Assembly (NCBI RefSeq): GCF_003052265.1 | Contig: NZ_QANS01000003.1 | Coordinates: 434,001 to 498,000 of the forward strand | Source: Stenotrophobium rhamnosiphilum | GTDB lineage: Bacteria; Pseudomonadota; Gammaproteobacteria; Nevskiales; Nevskiaceae | Direction: 5' to 3' | Length of the DNA stretch: 64,000 nt | Shown: one piece after another, positions 1-8,437 of the stretch | How the letters are laid out: each line of letters starts with the position of its first letter | Position numbering within the stretch: position 1 is the first letter of the stretch | The notes under the pieces: model-generated | Told to the model about the DNA's origin: nothing | The model's input: the letters and a program-made list of their open reading frames with translations, nothing else | Databases searched by the model: none | Translations under genes and position numbers: made by a program

Positions 1-152
1 ATGATTTGAAATGGCGAGGGCCCGCGCTTGAACGCTTTGATCTCGCTGATGCGTTTGAGCACGCCGGCCTGATACGCGCCGCGCGCACCGCCAGCGGTCA
101 GCACCAGTCCCGTCATCGGTGGACGGCGTTTCGTAGTGGCGCGTGGGCTCAT
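1..152 (-). CDS. Patatin-like phospholipase, N-terminal fragment
   Basis: Reading the minus strand from an ATG at 152 gives about 50 residues containing TGLVLTAGGARGAYQAGVLKRI. This is the glycine-rich oxyanion motif (GGxRGxYQxGVL) that opens the patatin/RssA-type lipid acyl hydrolase domain. The catalytic GxSxG and Asp lie beyond the window edge, so only the first 50 residues can be judged. The frame is open further upstream (more ATGs between 152 and about 290), but the motif normally lies close to the N-terminus, which favours 152. The gene is divergent from the OYE-family reductase at 322, leaving about 170 bp of shared control region. Activity on membrane lipids is known for the family and only inferred here. 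Confidence 0.75.
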   Translation of the reverse strand, partial: MSPRATTKRRPPMTGLVLTAGGARGAYQAGVLKRISEIKAFKRGPSPFQI

Positions 153-321
153 GGGATGATCTTGTCGGCGGGCGATAAAACAACCCAGCAAATAGGGTGC
201 CATATCGTGCAATGCCTTGATGACAGCCAGATTTCGGCTGCACTCCATTCGGACGAAGCCATAAAGAGGCAGACCCCGCAGCATCAGATCATCCTTTGCG
301 TACTCCGATGCCCGAGCACTT

Positions 322-1557
322 ATGACGTCCTCCGCTTCTACCAGCGCCGCGTTCGAACCCATTCAGATTGGCCCACTGAAACTGCGCAACCGCTTTATTA
401 AATCTGCGACTAATGAAGGCGTGGCCAAAGGCGGCATCCCTTCAAAAATGCTGGTTGAGCATCATCGCCGCATGGCGGCAGGTGGTGCTGCCATGACCAC
501 CGTCGCGTACTGCTCGGTGAGCGCTGATGGCCGCACGTTTGAAGATCAGGTCACGCTCGACGAACCCAGCATCAAGCATCTACGAGTGCTGACGGATGCG
601 GTGCATGCCGAAGGTGGCCTTGCCTGTGCGCAGATCACTCACGGCGGCGCATTCACGTTTGTGCCGAATCTCTCAACCAAATATCCGCTCAGCTCGTCCG
701 GTGGATTCAATCCGCCAGGCGCAATTAGTGGCCGCTTTTTCAAAACTGAAATGAGCAACGCGGATTTGGAGCGTGTGTGCGGCGAGTTTGTTGCTGCTGC
801 GCGTCGCGCCAAAGTGGCAGGCTTCGACGCAGTCGAGATTCACATGGGCCACGGTTACTTGCTCAGCCAGTTCATCTCACCGATCTATAACAAGCGTCGT
901 GATCAGTACGGCGGCAAGACTGCTGCTGAGCGTGCGCGTTACCCGGCATTGATCTTGCGTAGCGTATTAGACGCTGTAGGCAAGGAGATGGCAGTGACCT
1001 GCAAGATCTGCGTGACCGAAGGGGCCCGAGGCGGTGCTACCGCCGAAGATGCCGTGCAGGTCGCTAAAGTTCTGGAGGCCGCAGGCGCGCACATGCTGGT
1101 ACTCAGTGGCGGCATGAACGTGGAATCGCCGTGGACCATCTTCGGCAGCAATATGCCGAAAGCTGCGACCGATGTGATCGACAACAAAATCATCAAATTC
1201 GCTACCCGCATGATGAAACTGTGGGAGCCCAAAGTGCCGTTCCGCGAACTCTATTTCTTGGAACATTCACGCAAAGTACGCGCCGCAGTAAAAATGCCGC
1301 TGGCCTACTTGGGCGGCGCCAAGACTATGTCGGGTATCGAACAGATCATGTCCGATGGTTTTGATACGGTGGTGATGGGTCGCGCGCTGCTACACGATCC
1401 GCAACTCGTTAATAAATTCAAAAGTGGCGAAGCTACAGTCTCAGGCTGCACGGCTTGTAATCAATGTGTGGTGATGATGTACACCCCGGGCGGAACTTCT
1501 TGCGTATTACACCCTCCGAATGATGTGGCGATGGTTCAAGCGCCTGCTTCACCCTGA
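322..1557 (+). CDS. Old Yellow Enzyme-family NADH:flavin oxidoreductase
   Basis: A 411-residue FMN-binding TIM barrel of the OYE / 2,4-dienoyl-CoA reductase class. Visible marks are the N-terminal PIQIGPLKLRNRFIKSATNEG, the strand AQITHGG, and the active-site stretch HMGHGYLLSQFISPIYNKRRDQYGG. Near the C-terminus are cysteines 376, 379, 382 and 394, spaced like the 4Fe-4S site of 2,4-dienoyl-CoA reductase. The NAD(P)H/FAD domains of the long enzymes are absent. It probably reduces an activated C=C bond, in this neighbourhood possibly of a steroid or unsaturated acyl intermediate (inference). The SDR gene starts 15 bp downstream, so the two are probably co-transcribed. Confidence 0.88.
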   Translation: MTSSASTSAAFEPIQIGPLKLRNRFIKSATNEGVAKGGIPSKMLVEHHRRMAAGGAAMTTVAYCSVSADGRTFEDQVTLDEPSIKHLRVLTDAVHAEGGLACAQITHGGAFTFVPNLSTKYPLSSSGGFNPPGAISGRFFKTEMSNADLERVCGEFVAAARRAKVAGFDAVEIHMGHGYLLSQFISPIYNKRRDQYGGKTAAERARYPALILRSVLDAVGKEMAVTCKICVTEGARGGATAEDAVQVAKVLEAAGAHMLVLSGGMNVESPWTIFGSNMPKAATDVIDNKIIKFATRMMKLWEPKVPFRELYFLEHSRKVRAAVKMPLAYLGGAKTMSGIEQIMSDGFDTVVMGRALLHDPQLVNKFKSGEATVSGCTACNQCVVMMYTPGGTSCVLHPPNDVAMVQAPASP

Positions 1558-1572
1558 GCAAAGAAGGTCACG

Positions 1573-2520
1573 ATGACAACATTAGATTGGTGCCGTAAGA
1601 ACTTACCCAAGCTGGACGGCAAACGCGCATTGGTGACCGGCGCTGCGAGTGGTCTCGGATATGAAACTGCAGCAGGTCTTGCTGCAATGGGCGCGCACGT
1701 TATTTTGGCTGATCGCAATGTTGAAGGCGGACAAGCTGCAGTTAAGAAAATTCGTGAAAGTATGTTCGGCGTGCACGTTGAGTTTCGCGCACTTGATCTG
1801 GCCGACCTTGCTGAGATTCGTGGCTTTGCCGATACGCTACGTGCAGATGGTGAGCCGCTCGATATTCTGGTGAACAACGCCGGCATTCTGCCGCCGCTAG
1901 AGCGTCGCGTCACTGCAGATGGTTTCGAATTGAAATTCGGCGTCAACGTACTCGGACATTTCGCACTGGACGGCCAGCTGTTAGAGAGCCTGCGTCGTAG
2001 CAGCGCGCCGCGCGTCGTTTGGGTTTCGAGTTTGGTACATCGACACGCCAGCATCGATTTCAGAGATCTGCAGGCCGAGCGTAGCTACGAACCACAGCGT
2101 GCATACAACCAAGCCAAGCTCGCTTGTCTGGTATTGGCAATGGAACTGCACGAGCGCGCAAAGCAATCGGGCATCGCACTCTCAGCATTGGCCGCGCATC
2201 CCGGTGTTGCGCGTACAGGTTTAGGTGATGCGCGTGCGACTGAAAAACATCGCCGCATTCGCGACTACGCAGAAGCCGCAGCGTTCTGGGTGGCGATGAA
2301 ATGGATGAGCCAGCCGCAAGGTCGTGGCGCATTGCCGATTCTGCATGCGGCAGCAGCAGATGCTGTGCGCAGCGGAACTTTCTTTGGTCCAGATGGCGTG
2401 GGCGAAATGAAAGGCGATCCAAAAATCGTGAAGCCATCCAAGTCCGCGCTTGATCCTGTATTGCGTCAGCGACTCTGGGCAGAATGCGAGAAGCTCACCG
2501 GCGTGCGCTACGAGTTGTAG
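1573..2520 (+). CDS. SDR-family oxidoreductase (retinol dehydrogenase-like)
   Basis: A 315-residue short-chain dehydrogenase. The cofactor motif TGAASGLG is near residue 22, the NNAGI motif near 100 and the catalytic pair appears as YNQAK, with the serine in WVSSLVHRH. The longer C-terminal part with SQPQGRGALPILHAA resembles the retinol dehydrogenase / protochlorophyllide reductase-like group. It probably oxidises or reduces a hydrophobic alcohol/ketone with NAD(P). It follows the OYE-family gene by 15 bp, and its end almost touches the convergent AhpD-like gene (2 bp gap), with no obvious terminator between. The substrate cannot be read from sequence. Confidence 0.88.
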   Translation: MTTLDWCRKNLPKLDGKRALVTGAASGLGYETAAGLAAMGAHVILADRNVEGGQAAVKKIRESMFGVHVEFRALDLADLAEIRGFADTLRADGEPLDILVNNAGILPPLERRVTADGFELKFGVNVLGHFALDGQLLESLRRSSAPRVVWVSSLVHRHASIDFRDLQAERSYEPQRAYNQAKLACLVLAMELHERAKQSGIALSALAAHPGVARTGLGDARATEKHRRIRDYAEAAAFWVAMKWMSQPQGRGALPILHAAAADAVRSGTFFGPDGVGEMKGDPKIVKPSKSALDPVLRQRLWAECEKLTGVRYEL

Positions 2521-2522
2521 CG

Positions 2523-3017
2523 CTACGCAGCAGCCTTGCGACTCATCGTGAGCGAGCAGGTTTGACCAACATCAAGCACGCGCATGGTGCGGCCTGCGCC
2601 GAGCCACAGCGTGCAGCACAGCACGAGATCAACAATTTCTGCGTCGCTGAAGTTCTCGCGAAAGCGTAACCAGAACTCGTTGTCTTCACGCAGTCCCAGA
2701 TGATCTTGAGCATAGCCTTCTGCATATTCCGCAGCGAGGCGTTCGCGCGTGTTGTATCCCGACCAGTTAGGCCAGTCGAGTACGTTTCTATAAAACGCTT
2801 CGTCGAGCTTTTCTTCGGCGGCTTCAGCGTAACGTGCATTGCGACAAACCTCGCAGCCGTTTGCTAGTGCAATCCGCATGCGTGCAATTTCATGTACGCG
2901 CAGCGGAAGTTTTGATTTTGCATAAACCGCATCGCTAAGCGCGACTAGGCCTGGCGCCATATCCGGCTGCAAAGACATCCAACTACCAAGGTCGTCAGTG
3001 ACATTGATGCGAGGCAT
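2523..3017 (-). CDS. Carboxymuconolactone decarboxylase / AhpD-like protein
   Basis: A 164-residue all-helical AhpD-like protein. ANGCEVCRNAR carries the CxxC pair (C55, C58) with a downstream NxR, the redox motif of this family. The frame is open 13 codons further upstream, but the ATG at 3017 is preferred because AAGGAG lies 9 bp before it. Members act as alkylhydroperoxidase-type reductases or as gamma-carboxymuconolactone decarboxylases, and the CxxC favours a peroxidase/redox role. It stands at the end of a minus-strand run with the DUF3096 and DUF421 membrane protein genes. Confidence 0.85.
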   Translation of the reverse strand: MPRINVTDDLGSWMSLQPDMAPGLVALSDAVYAKSKLPLRVHEIARMRIALANGCEVCRNARYAEAAEEKLDEAFYRNVLDWPNWSGYNTRERLAAEYAEGYAQDHLGLREDNEFWLRFRENFSDAEIVDLVLCCTLWLGAGRTMRVLDVGQTCSLTMSRKAAA

Positions 3018-3030
3018 CTCTGCGCTCCTT

Positions 3031-3165
3031 TTAGTGAATAAGGCCGATGACGCCAACGATGATCAAATAAATCGCAACGATGTAGTTCAGAAGCTTGGGC
3101 TGTACCAAGATCAGTACGCCAGCAATCAATGAAACAACCGGAACAGCATCAAGATGAATAGTCAT
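3031..3165 (-). CDS. DUF3096 small membrane protein
   Basis: A 44-residue protein starting MTIHLDAVPVVSLIAGVLIL and ending in GVIGLIH. It has two short hydrophobic helices around a central QPKLLNYIVA turn, the arrangement typical of DUF3096 proteins. AGGAG lies about 10 bp before the ATG at 3165. The gene fills the gap between the AhpD-like and DUF421 genes, with 13 bp to each, so the three are probably one transcript. No function is established for the family; it is an inner-membrane protein. Confidence 0.8.
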   Translation of the reverse strand: MTIHLDAVPVVSLIAGVLILVQPKLLNYIVAIYLIIVGVIGLIH

Positions 3166-3177
3166 GTTTAAGACTCC

Positions 3178-3675
3178 TTATTTGTTTTTGCTGATGACGC
3201 TGATTCTGCCGTCGCCTTCCATATAACAGTTTTTCACTTCATGCATATGTTCAACACCTTCTTCACGAAGGCGGCTTTGCAGTTCTTCTTGAGTGATGAG
3301 CTCGCGTCGCATATTGCGTAACAGCATGCGGCCATCTTTGATCAAGGGGAGTGGTTTGGGGTGAATCAATCTGCCGAATACAGGCACGTGATAGCCCAGC
3401 CAATCCAAGGCGTAATCCCAAAAGGTGATCGTGAGAATCAGAACCACACCTTCAGTGATCGAGTTGTAAGGCCCGGCCATGCCGTTCTGCGCGGCGTCAG
3501 CAATCACCACTACAACCAGCACATCAGCAATGCCGATCTGCCCAGCTTCGCGGCGCATGAAGCGCATCAGGAAAAACAGCAGCAGATAAATCAGCGTGCC
3601 GCGAATGATGACTTCGGCAAGTGTGGTGTTCGGCACAAACAGCGCGTGCCAGTCGATGCCAAAAATATGTTCCAT
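3178..3675 (-). CDS. DUF421 (YetF-like) membrane protein
   Basis: A 165-residue protein with an N-terminal membrane region of about three helices (TLIYLLLFFLMRFMRR, ADVLVVVVIADAAQNGMAG, GVVLILTITFWDYALDWLGY) and a C-terminal soluble part, HPKPLPLIKDGRMLLRNMRRELITQEELQSRLREEGV. This is the standard DUF421/YetF layout, in which the soluble domain binds small ligands or mediates assembly. It is shorter than the usual 200+ residues but looks complete. The biological role is unknown. Confidence 0.85.
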   Translation of the reverse strand: MEHIFGIDWHALFVPNTTLAEVIIRGTLIYLLLFFLMRFMRREAGQIGIADVLVVVVIADAAQNGMAGPYNSITEGVVLILTITFWDYALDWLGYHVPVFGRLIHPKPLPLIKDGRMLLRNMRRELITQEELQSRLREEGVEHMHEVKNCYMEGDGRISVISKNK

Positions 3676-3707
3676 GCGACGTCCCTGTGGGAGGCAATGC
3701 CGCTACT

Positions 3708-4550
3708 TTACGTGGTTGCCTCAAGAACGCGAACTCGATCCGCGCCCTTGGTTGCAGCGATCTCACGCGTTTCAGGAATATCGCGTGGCTCGTGGACGGC
3801 GGTGGTGCGGAAACCAGAACTGCGTAAGGCTTGAATGGCTTGTGATGCCGCTTCAAAGTGAACGTGAATTTTTCCCTTCACAAATCTTCCCAGCACAGCA
3901 CCAAAGGCTTTCGAGCCTACGTCGTGTTCGCCGCGGATATAGACGTCGGACAAATACAAGCCGTGCGGAAATTTCTTCAGCGTGCGCGCAAAACGACGCC
4001 ACACATCACGCGCCGTATCGCCGTCGAGATAGCTCATCAATCCTTCGGTAATGATGGCGGTGCCGACATTAGGATCCAACGTTTTGACTAAGGCAGCGAG
4101 TGACTTCGGACCTTTGTCGTTCAGCGCATCAATTTCGATAACGCGATGATGGTCAGACAATAAACCTGCATCATCGAGCAGTTTGCGCTTGGTATTGGCC
4201 ATCGCCGCCAAATCGGTTTCGATGTACGTGATCTTTTTGCCGTAGCGTTTGGCAAAGTTAATGCCGCGTGGTGATAAGCCGGCGGCAATCTCAATCACTT
4301 GTCCAACACGACCCTGATCAATCGCCCGTGCGAGTCGTGCGTCGATGCCTTTGTGTCTTGCGATCATCATCGCGTCGAACGAAGTGCCGCTCACACGTTT
4401 GACGCCATACATCAGCAAGCCGAAGGCAAAATCCAAACGCTTGCCTTCGGCCGTCGCCAATGCCGGATGCGACATCCCCAGTCGATACCACATATAGCCC
4501 GTTGCGTAGGCAGTGGGGCTGACGCGTTCGGTAGAGGTGTCGCTCGACAT
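3708..4550 (-). CDS. Class I SAM-dependent methyltransferase (LCM / PpmA-type family)
   Basis: A 280-residue protein of the leucine carboxyl methyltransferase-like family (COG3315). The SAM-binding region is VIEIAAGLSPRGINFAKRYGKKITYIETDLAAM, and the later ITEGLMSYLDGDTARDVWRRF is the family's characteristic 'EG(L/V)xxYL' helix. Most bacterial members O-methylate small acids or alcohols, but the substrate is unknown here. AAGGA lies about 10 bp before the ATG. The SDR gene at 4571-5350 is 20 bp upstream on the same strand, so the two are probably co-transcribed. Confidence 0.82.
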   Translation of the reverse strand: MSSDTSTERVSPTAYATGYMWYRLGMSHPALATAEGKRLDFAFGLLMYGVKRVSGTSFDAMMIARHKGIDARLARAIDQGRVGQVIEIAAGLSPRGINFAKRYGKKITYIETDLAAMANTKRKLLDDAGLLSDHHRVIEIDALNDKGPKSLAALVKTLDPNVGTAIITEGLMSYLDGDTARDVWRRFARTLKKFPHGLYLSDVYIRGEHDVGSKAFGAVLGRFVKGKIHVHFEAASQAIQALRSSGFRTTAVHEPRDIPETREIAATKGADRVRVLEATT

Positions 4551-4570
4551 GGATGTTCGTCCTTGAACTT

Positions 4571-5350
4571 TTAAACTCCCGGCGCGCCGGGGAAGCCCAC
4601 ATAGTACTGGCCTACGAGCATACCGCCATCTACTGCGATTTCTGCGCCGCAGAGATAGGAAGAATCATCGCTGGCGAGGAACAAACTGGTCTGTGCCACT
4701 TCGTTTGGTTCGCCAACGCGCTGCAAGGGCACCATGGTGTAACGCTTGTTCACTTCTGCGCGCTCTTCGGCATAAGGGTTGCCCATTGCGGTGTCGATGC
4801 CGCCCGGATGTACAGAGTTCACGCGCACGCCTTTATGGCCATATTCCATCGCAGCCACTTTCGTCAGGCCGCGGATGCCCCATTTGCTGGCGCAGTAAGC
4901 GCCAAGACCATTGGCGCCCTTCATGCCGTCGGCAGAAGAAATATTGACGATGCTGCCTTTGCCGCGCGCTGTCATCTGTTCGCCGATGATTTTGGTGCCG
5001 AGGAAAGTGCCGGTGAGATTGATGGTGATCACGCGCTCAAAGTCAGACTTCTCAGTCGTTGCAATCGTCTTGAACAACAGCACGCCCGCGTTATTCACCA
5101 GCACATCAATGTCGCCAAATGCCGCTTTGGTTTTGGCGATGACGTTGCTCCAGCTTTCTTCGCTGGTGACATCGTGATGCACAAAGATCGCTTTGCCAGC
5201 GAGTTCGGCGGCGAGCTTTTCGCCGTCAGCATCGAGCACGTCGGCAATCACAACCTTTGCGCCCTCAGCAGCAAACAGGCGCACGGTAGCCGCACCCATG
5301 CCGCGTGCACCGCCGGTGATGATCGCCACTTTATTGTTCAGTCTAGCCAC
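4571..5350 (-). CDS. SDR-family oxidoreductase (3alpha/20beta-HSD type)
   Basis: A 259-residue classical SDR: TGGARGMG for NAD(P) binding near residue 12, NNAGV near 90, catalytic Ser in NISSADG, YCASK for Tyr/Lys, and a C-terminal DGGML. It is most like the 3alpha(or 20beta)-hydroxysteroid dehydrogenase / FabG group. The start is GTG with GAGGAG about 9 bp upstream. It precedes the LCM methyltransferase gene by 20 bp. Oxidation of a steroid hydroxyl is a reasonable inference from context, not shown by the sequence. Confidence 0.87.
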   Translation of the reverse strand: MARLNNKVAIITGGARGMGAATVRLFAAEGAKVVIADVLDADGEKLAAELAGKAIFVHHDVTSEESWSNVIAKTKAAFGDIDVLVNNAGVLLFKTIATTEKSDFERVITINLTGTFLGTKIIGEQMTARGKGSIVNISSADGMKGANGLGAYCASKWGIRGLTKVAAMEYGHKGVRVNSVHPGGIDTAMGNPYAEERAEVNKRYTMVPLQRVGEPNEVAQTSLFLASDDSSYLCGAEIAVDGGMLVGQYYVGFPGAPGV

Positions 5351-5581
5351 GTCCGTACTCCTCAGATTCTTATGAATTTAGTCGGATCACATGCTTCCAC
5401 TGTGGCCGGTCCCCAGCATCGTCCGTAGGGAGTACGCCTCGATGACTTTTGGCCGCAGCGGCACCCGCAGCCGTCAGTAAATGACCTTAGCGCGGGCAGA
5501 GTTCTGTTTTAAGCTGGGACACTGAACATTGATGGGCTAAACGCCGTTCTATAAAGCCTGCGTAAAAATCGGGGAGATGCT

Positions 5582-6925
5582 GTGCGAATTTCATCGATCA
5601 AAAAAGGGCTTCTCTTGCTAAGCGTTGTGGTGCTTGGCTTGTCAGGCTGCGCTCAATCGTCTTCGCCAGACGGCGCAAGCGAGAACAAATCGGGTTGGAT
5701 TGGCGCGTGGGGAGCTGCACCTTACGGGCCGTATCCATTGGGGCCGCTCAGCGGAGTTTTGCCGCTGCCGCCAGAAATTGCGCTGCCACCGATTCCGACT
5801 GCATTGCCTAACAATCACGCTTTGGATCAAAGCTTCCGCATGATTGTGCATCCGACAATTGGCGGCGAGCAGGTTCGTGTTCGTCTCTCCAATTTAATGG
5901 GCGATAAACCCGTCACGTTCAGCCCGGTGCGCATCGCAAAACGTTTGTTGGTGACTGGGCCTGTGCTGGTTCCTAATACGGATACGCCAGTTTTGTTTGA
6001 TGGCCGCACTTCCGTCACTGTCGCTGCTGGCGCTGAAGCGATCAGTGATCCGGCGTCGTTCTCGTATGGCGTCGGCGATGATCTGGCGATTTCATTTCAT
6101 GTGCAGGGCGAGAGTGGAGCGATCACCTGGCACGCAGTTTCCTTCGCTCTCAATTACGTCAGCCTGCCTTCCAGCGGCGACGTCACTGGCGATGTCACAG
6201 GTTTGAGTTTTATCCAGCCGACAGTCGGTTGGTTCTTCCTCACCGGCCTTGATGTACTCGCGCCAGAAAGCCCCGGCACCATTGTCGCTATTGGTGACTC
6301 AATTACTGATGGCGCTTACATCGTCCCTGAAACCAATACGCGTTGGCCGGACTTTTTTGCTCAGCGTTTGCAAAGCGCGGGCATTGCGATGGGCGTGCTC
6401 AATGAGGGCATCAACAGCAACACCGTGACTACGGCCACGAGCCCGGACGGAGATGAATTCAAAGGGCCGCCTGCTGTTCTGCGCTTTAAACGAGATGTGT
6501 TGCAACGCCCCGGTGTGCGATCGGTTGTGATTTTTGAAGGTACGAACGATCTCAGCGACGGCGCAAAAGCTGAAGATGTTTTTGCGGGCATCCGCTCACT
6601 GGTCAAGCGCGCACATGCGGCAGGTTTGTGCGTTGTGGTCGGCACCATCATGCCGCGTATCGGCACTCCGATTGCACCTTGGGATGCAGCGATGATGGAT
6701 CCGGAGCGTCAAAAGCTCAACGCGATGATTCGCGCGCAAACCGATATCGAAGGCGTGGCTGATTTTGATAAAGCGATGGAAAGCCCGCTGCTGCCGGGCC
6801 AACCCAATGTGCCTTATTACTTTCCGGATCAGCTGCATCCCAATTCGGTGGGTACGCTGATCATGGCGAACTCAGTGCCGTTGGAAGCATTGGTGCCGCC
6901 GCCTGCCGGCAATTGCAGTCGATAA
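5582..6925 (+). CDS. SGNH/GDSL-family lipoprotein hydrolase
   Basis: A 447-residue secreted esterase. The N-terminus MRISSIKKGLLLLSVVVLGLSGC is a lipoprotein signal with lipobox LSGC. SGNH blocks are present: GDSITDG with the nucleophile Ser at 240, GTND at 320-323 and DQLH (Asp416, His419). The preceding 200 residues form a beta-rich domain typical of the GDSL hydrolases that carry an N-terminal sandwich. The start is GTG with GGGGAG just upstream. A strong bidirectional terminator follows. It probably cleaves esters of lipids or carbohydrates at the cell envelope. Confidence 0.9.
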   Translation: MRISSIKKGLLLLSVVVLGLSGCAQSSSPDGASENKSGWIGAWGAAPYGPYPLGPLSGVLPLPPEIALPPIPTALPNNHALDQSFRMIVHPTIGGEQVRVRLSNLMGDKPVTFSPVRIAKRLLVTGPVLVPNTDTPVLFDGRTSVTVAAGAEAISDPASFSYGVGDDLAISFHVQGESGAITWHAVSFALNYVSLPSSGDVTGDVTGLSFIQPTVGWFFLTGLDVLAPESPGTIVAIGDSITDGAYIVPETNTRWPDFFAQRLQSAGIAMGVLNEGINSNTVTTATSPDGDEFKGPPAVLRFKRDVLQRPGVRSVVIFEGTNDLSDGAKAEDVFAGIRSLVKRAHAAGLCVVVGTIMPRIGTPIAPWDAAMMDPERQKLNAMIRAQTDIEGVADFDKAMESPLLPGQPNVPYYFPDQLHPNSVGTLIMANSVPLEALVPPPAGNCSR

Positions 6926-6935
6926 TCCGATGGAC

Positions 6936-6968
6936 AAAAAAATAGGCGCCAAGAGGCGCCTATTTTTT
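6936..6968. terminator. Bidirectional rho-independent terminator
   Basis: The stem AATAGGCGCC / GGCGCCTATT has a 4-base loop and is flanked by an A-run on the left and a T-run on the right. It sits between the convergent GDSL gene and SWIB gene and can stop both. Confidence 0.9.
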
Positions 6969-6981
6969 AAAGGCTTTCGCC

Positions 6982-7239
6982 TTACTTCATATGCTTGCTG
7001 ACCAGCTTGGTCATTTCAAACATGCTGGCTGAATCTTGGCCAAACACTTTCTTCAGCGCGGCGTCAGCAATGATCTGGCGCTTGTCTTTAGGGTCCTGAA
7101 GATTGTGAGCCTTGATGTAGTCCCACAGTTTCTTGGTCATTTCTGAACGTGGCAACGGAGCGGAGCCAACGATGGCAGACAGCTCTGGGCTCGGCTGCAG
7201 TGGCTTCGACAGCGCCGGGTTTAATTTCTTTTCAGCCAT
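6982..7239 (-). CDS. SWIB/MDM2-domain protein
   Basis: An 85-residue protein that is nearly all one SWIB domain: LSAIVGSAPLPRSEMTKKLWDYIKAHNLQDPKDKRQIIADAALKKVFGQDSASMFEMTKLVSKHM. SWIB domains of eukaryotic chromatin remodellers also occur as small stand-alone proteins in bacteria, including chlamydiae and many proteobacteria, where DNA or topoisomerase association is suggested. The ATG at 7239 has GGAG 7 bp upstream, so it is preferred to the ATG four codons earlier. It is monocistronic, with a terminator immediately downstream. Confidence 0.92.
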   Translation of the reverse strand: MAEKKLNPALSKPLQPSPELSAIVGSAPLPRSEMTKKLWDYIKAHNLQDPKDKRQIIADAALKKVFGQDSASMFEMTKLVSKHMK

Positions 7240-7357
7240 TCTGATCTCCAATTACATGAGTTTTATTGTGCGTCGGCGTACACGGTAACGAATTTTTGCA
7301 GCGAAGCAAGTGCGCGGACCCGATTGCTGCGGGTTCGGCGCCAGCTTGTACGGTGAT

Positions 7358-8200
7358 TTAAGGCGATTTAGCGTCCGTTAGCGGCGCGCTAGGGGCTGCT
7401 GCGCCCTCTTTCGGTGCTGTGACATTTGAGGGAAGAACGGGCACTGGAAGCGGCGCAGCCGGCTCGCCGCCGAACAAATCATTGCCCAAATAGACCGCAA
7501 TATCGTTCGCCGAAGCCTTCAGACCGCGGATTGATTCGTCCACCGAAGCGGTCAAATCCTTGAAATAGAGATAGCGATATTTGGAGCTGGACGGCAGATC
7601 GACCGCTGAATCAGTCGTCATTTGGTAACCGCCGCTAAAGGTTTTGAAATACAACTCATCTTTAGTTGCAGTGCGAACCAAGCGTGCACTGGCGGTGATC
7701 CACGGCTGATAACTCAACTCGCGCGGCGACGAAACATAACCAGCGCCAGTAAATCGGATCACAAGAATGGCGTCAGCGTCAGTGCGAATCTGCGAGAGAT
7801 CTTCAGACTTTCCATCAGGCGTCGGAAATGATCTTTGGTCGGCGAGATAGGTCACGCGATAGCCCGACGCGGTGAGCGCGGTCGTGAGGGTTTTGACCAC
7901 ATCAGGTCCGAACAAGGTGTTACGCGCGGCCAGCAACTGCGTATAGGTATTGCTGTTATCAATGCGAGGTTGTGTCAGCGTGGTGTTGTCGCTGGAGCCG
8001 AGCGCCGTACCGACGGTCAATATTTGTTCAGACTGTGGTTCCGCAACACTGACGATCGCAATCGATCGAACCGGCTTGTGCACAACTGGCGGTGGCGGAG
8101 GGGGCGGTTTGCTCGACCCGAACTTCGGAATAATCGAACAGCCCATCAGGCTCAGGCCGATCGCGGCAACGACGAAATTTTTCAAGCTGAAGGGACCCAT
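7358..8200 (-). CDS. Putative lipoprotein of unknown function
   Basis: A 280-residue protein with signal peptide FVVAAIGLSLMGC (lipobox LMGC), then a proline-rich linker (eight prolines) and a domain beginning RSIAIVSVAEPQSEQILTVGTALG. A later stretch, LTTALTASGYRVTYLADQ...DADAILVIRFTGAGYVSS, looks like an alternating alpha/beta fold of the sort seen in stress-response lipoproteins. The C-terminus is Pro/Ala-rich. I do not recognise a named family. It is divergent from the c-di-GMP sensor gene, with 237 bp between them in which no gene was seen. Confidence 0.75.
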   Translation of the reverse strand: MGPFSLKNFVVAAIGLSLMGCSIIPKFGSSKPPPPPPPVVHKPVRSIAIVSVAEPQSEQILTVGTALGSSDNTTLTQPRIDNSNTYTQLLAARNTLFGPDVVKTLTTALTASGYRVTYLADQRSFPTPDGKSEDLSQIRTDADAILVIRFTGAGYVSSPRELSYQPWITASARLVRTATKDELYFKTFSGGYQMTTDSAVDLPSSSKYRYLYFKDLTASVDESIRGLKASANDIAVYLGNDLFGGEPAAPLPVPVLPSNVTAPKEGAAAPSAPLTDAKSP

Positions 8201-8437
8201 GGCTCACCCCGGTCTCGCCAGATGCGTGGCGAATTGCGCGGTCATTCTAAGCTGACCGGGGTATTGGTGTCTGTCCGCCCAAGAGATTTGGGTGGCTGCC
8301 GTCGGCCCCGCCGCTGCCGTCAATCAGCCTCTTTGAACCGCCGATAGAAATAAGCAGCTCCACAGGAAATAGGCGCTGTACGGTGACGCCATTGTTCAAA
8401 GGAGGGACGGAGCGAGGGATCGCCCGCGATAGCAAGG

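Noticed and set aside
6-401. Open frame of 131 codons at the left edge
   Set aside because: It runs antisense to the patatin-like N-terminus and overlaps the start of the OYE-family gene; no domain or ribosome site supports it.
4553-5428. Long open frame on the plus strand opposite the SDR gene at 4571-5350
   Set aside because: It is the antisense shadow of a clear SDR gene. Its translation is rich in Cys/His and matches no domain.
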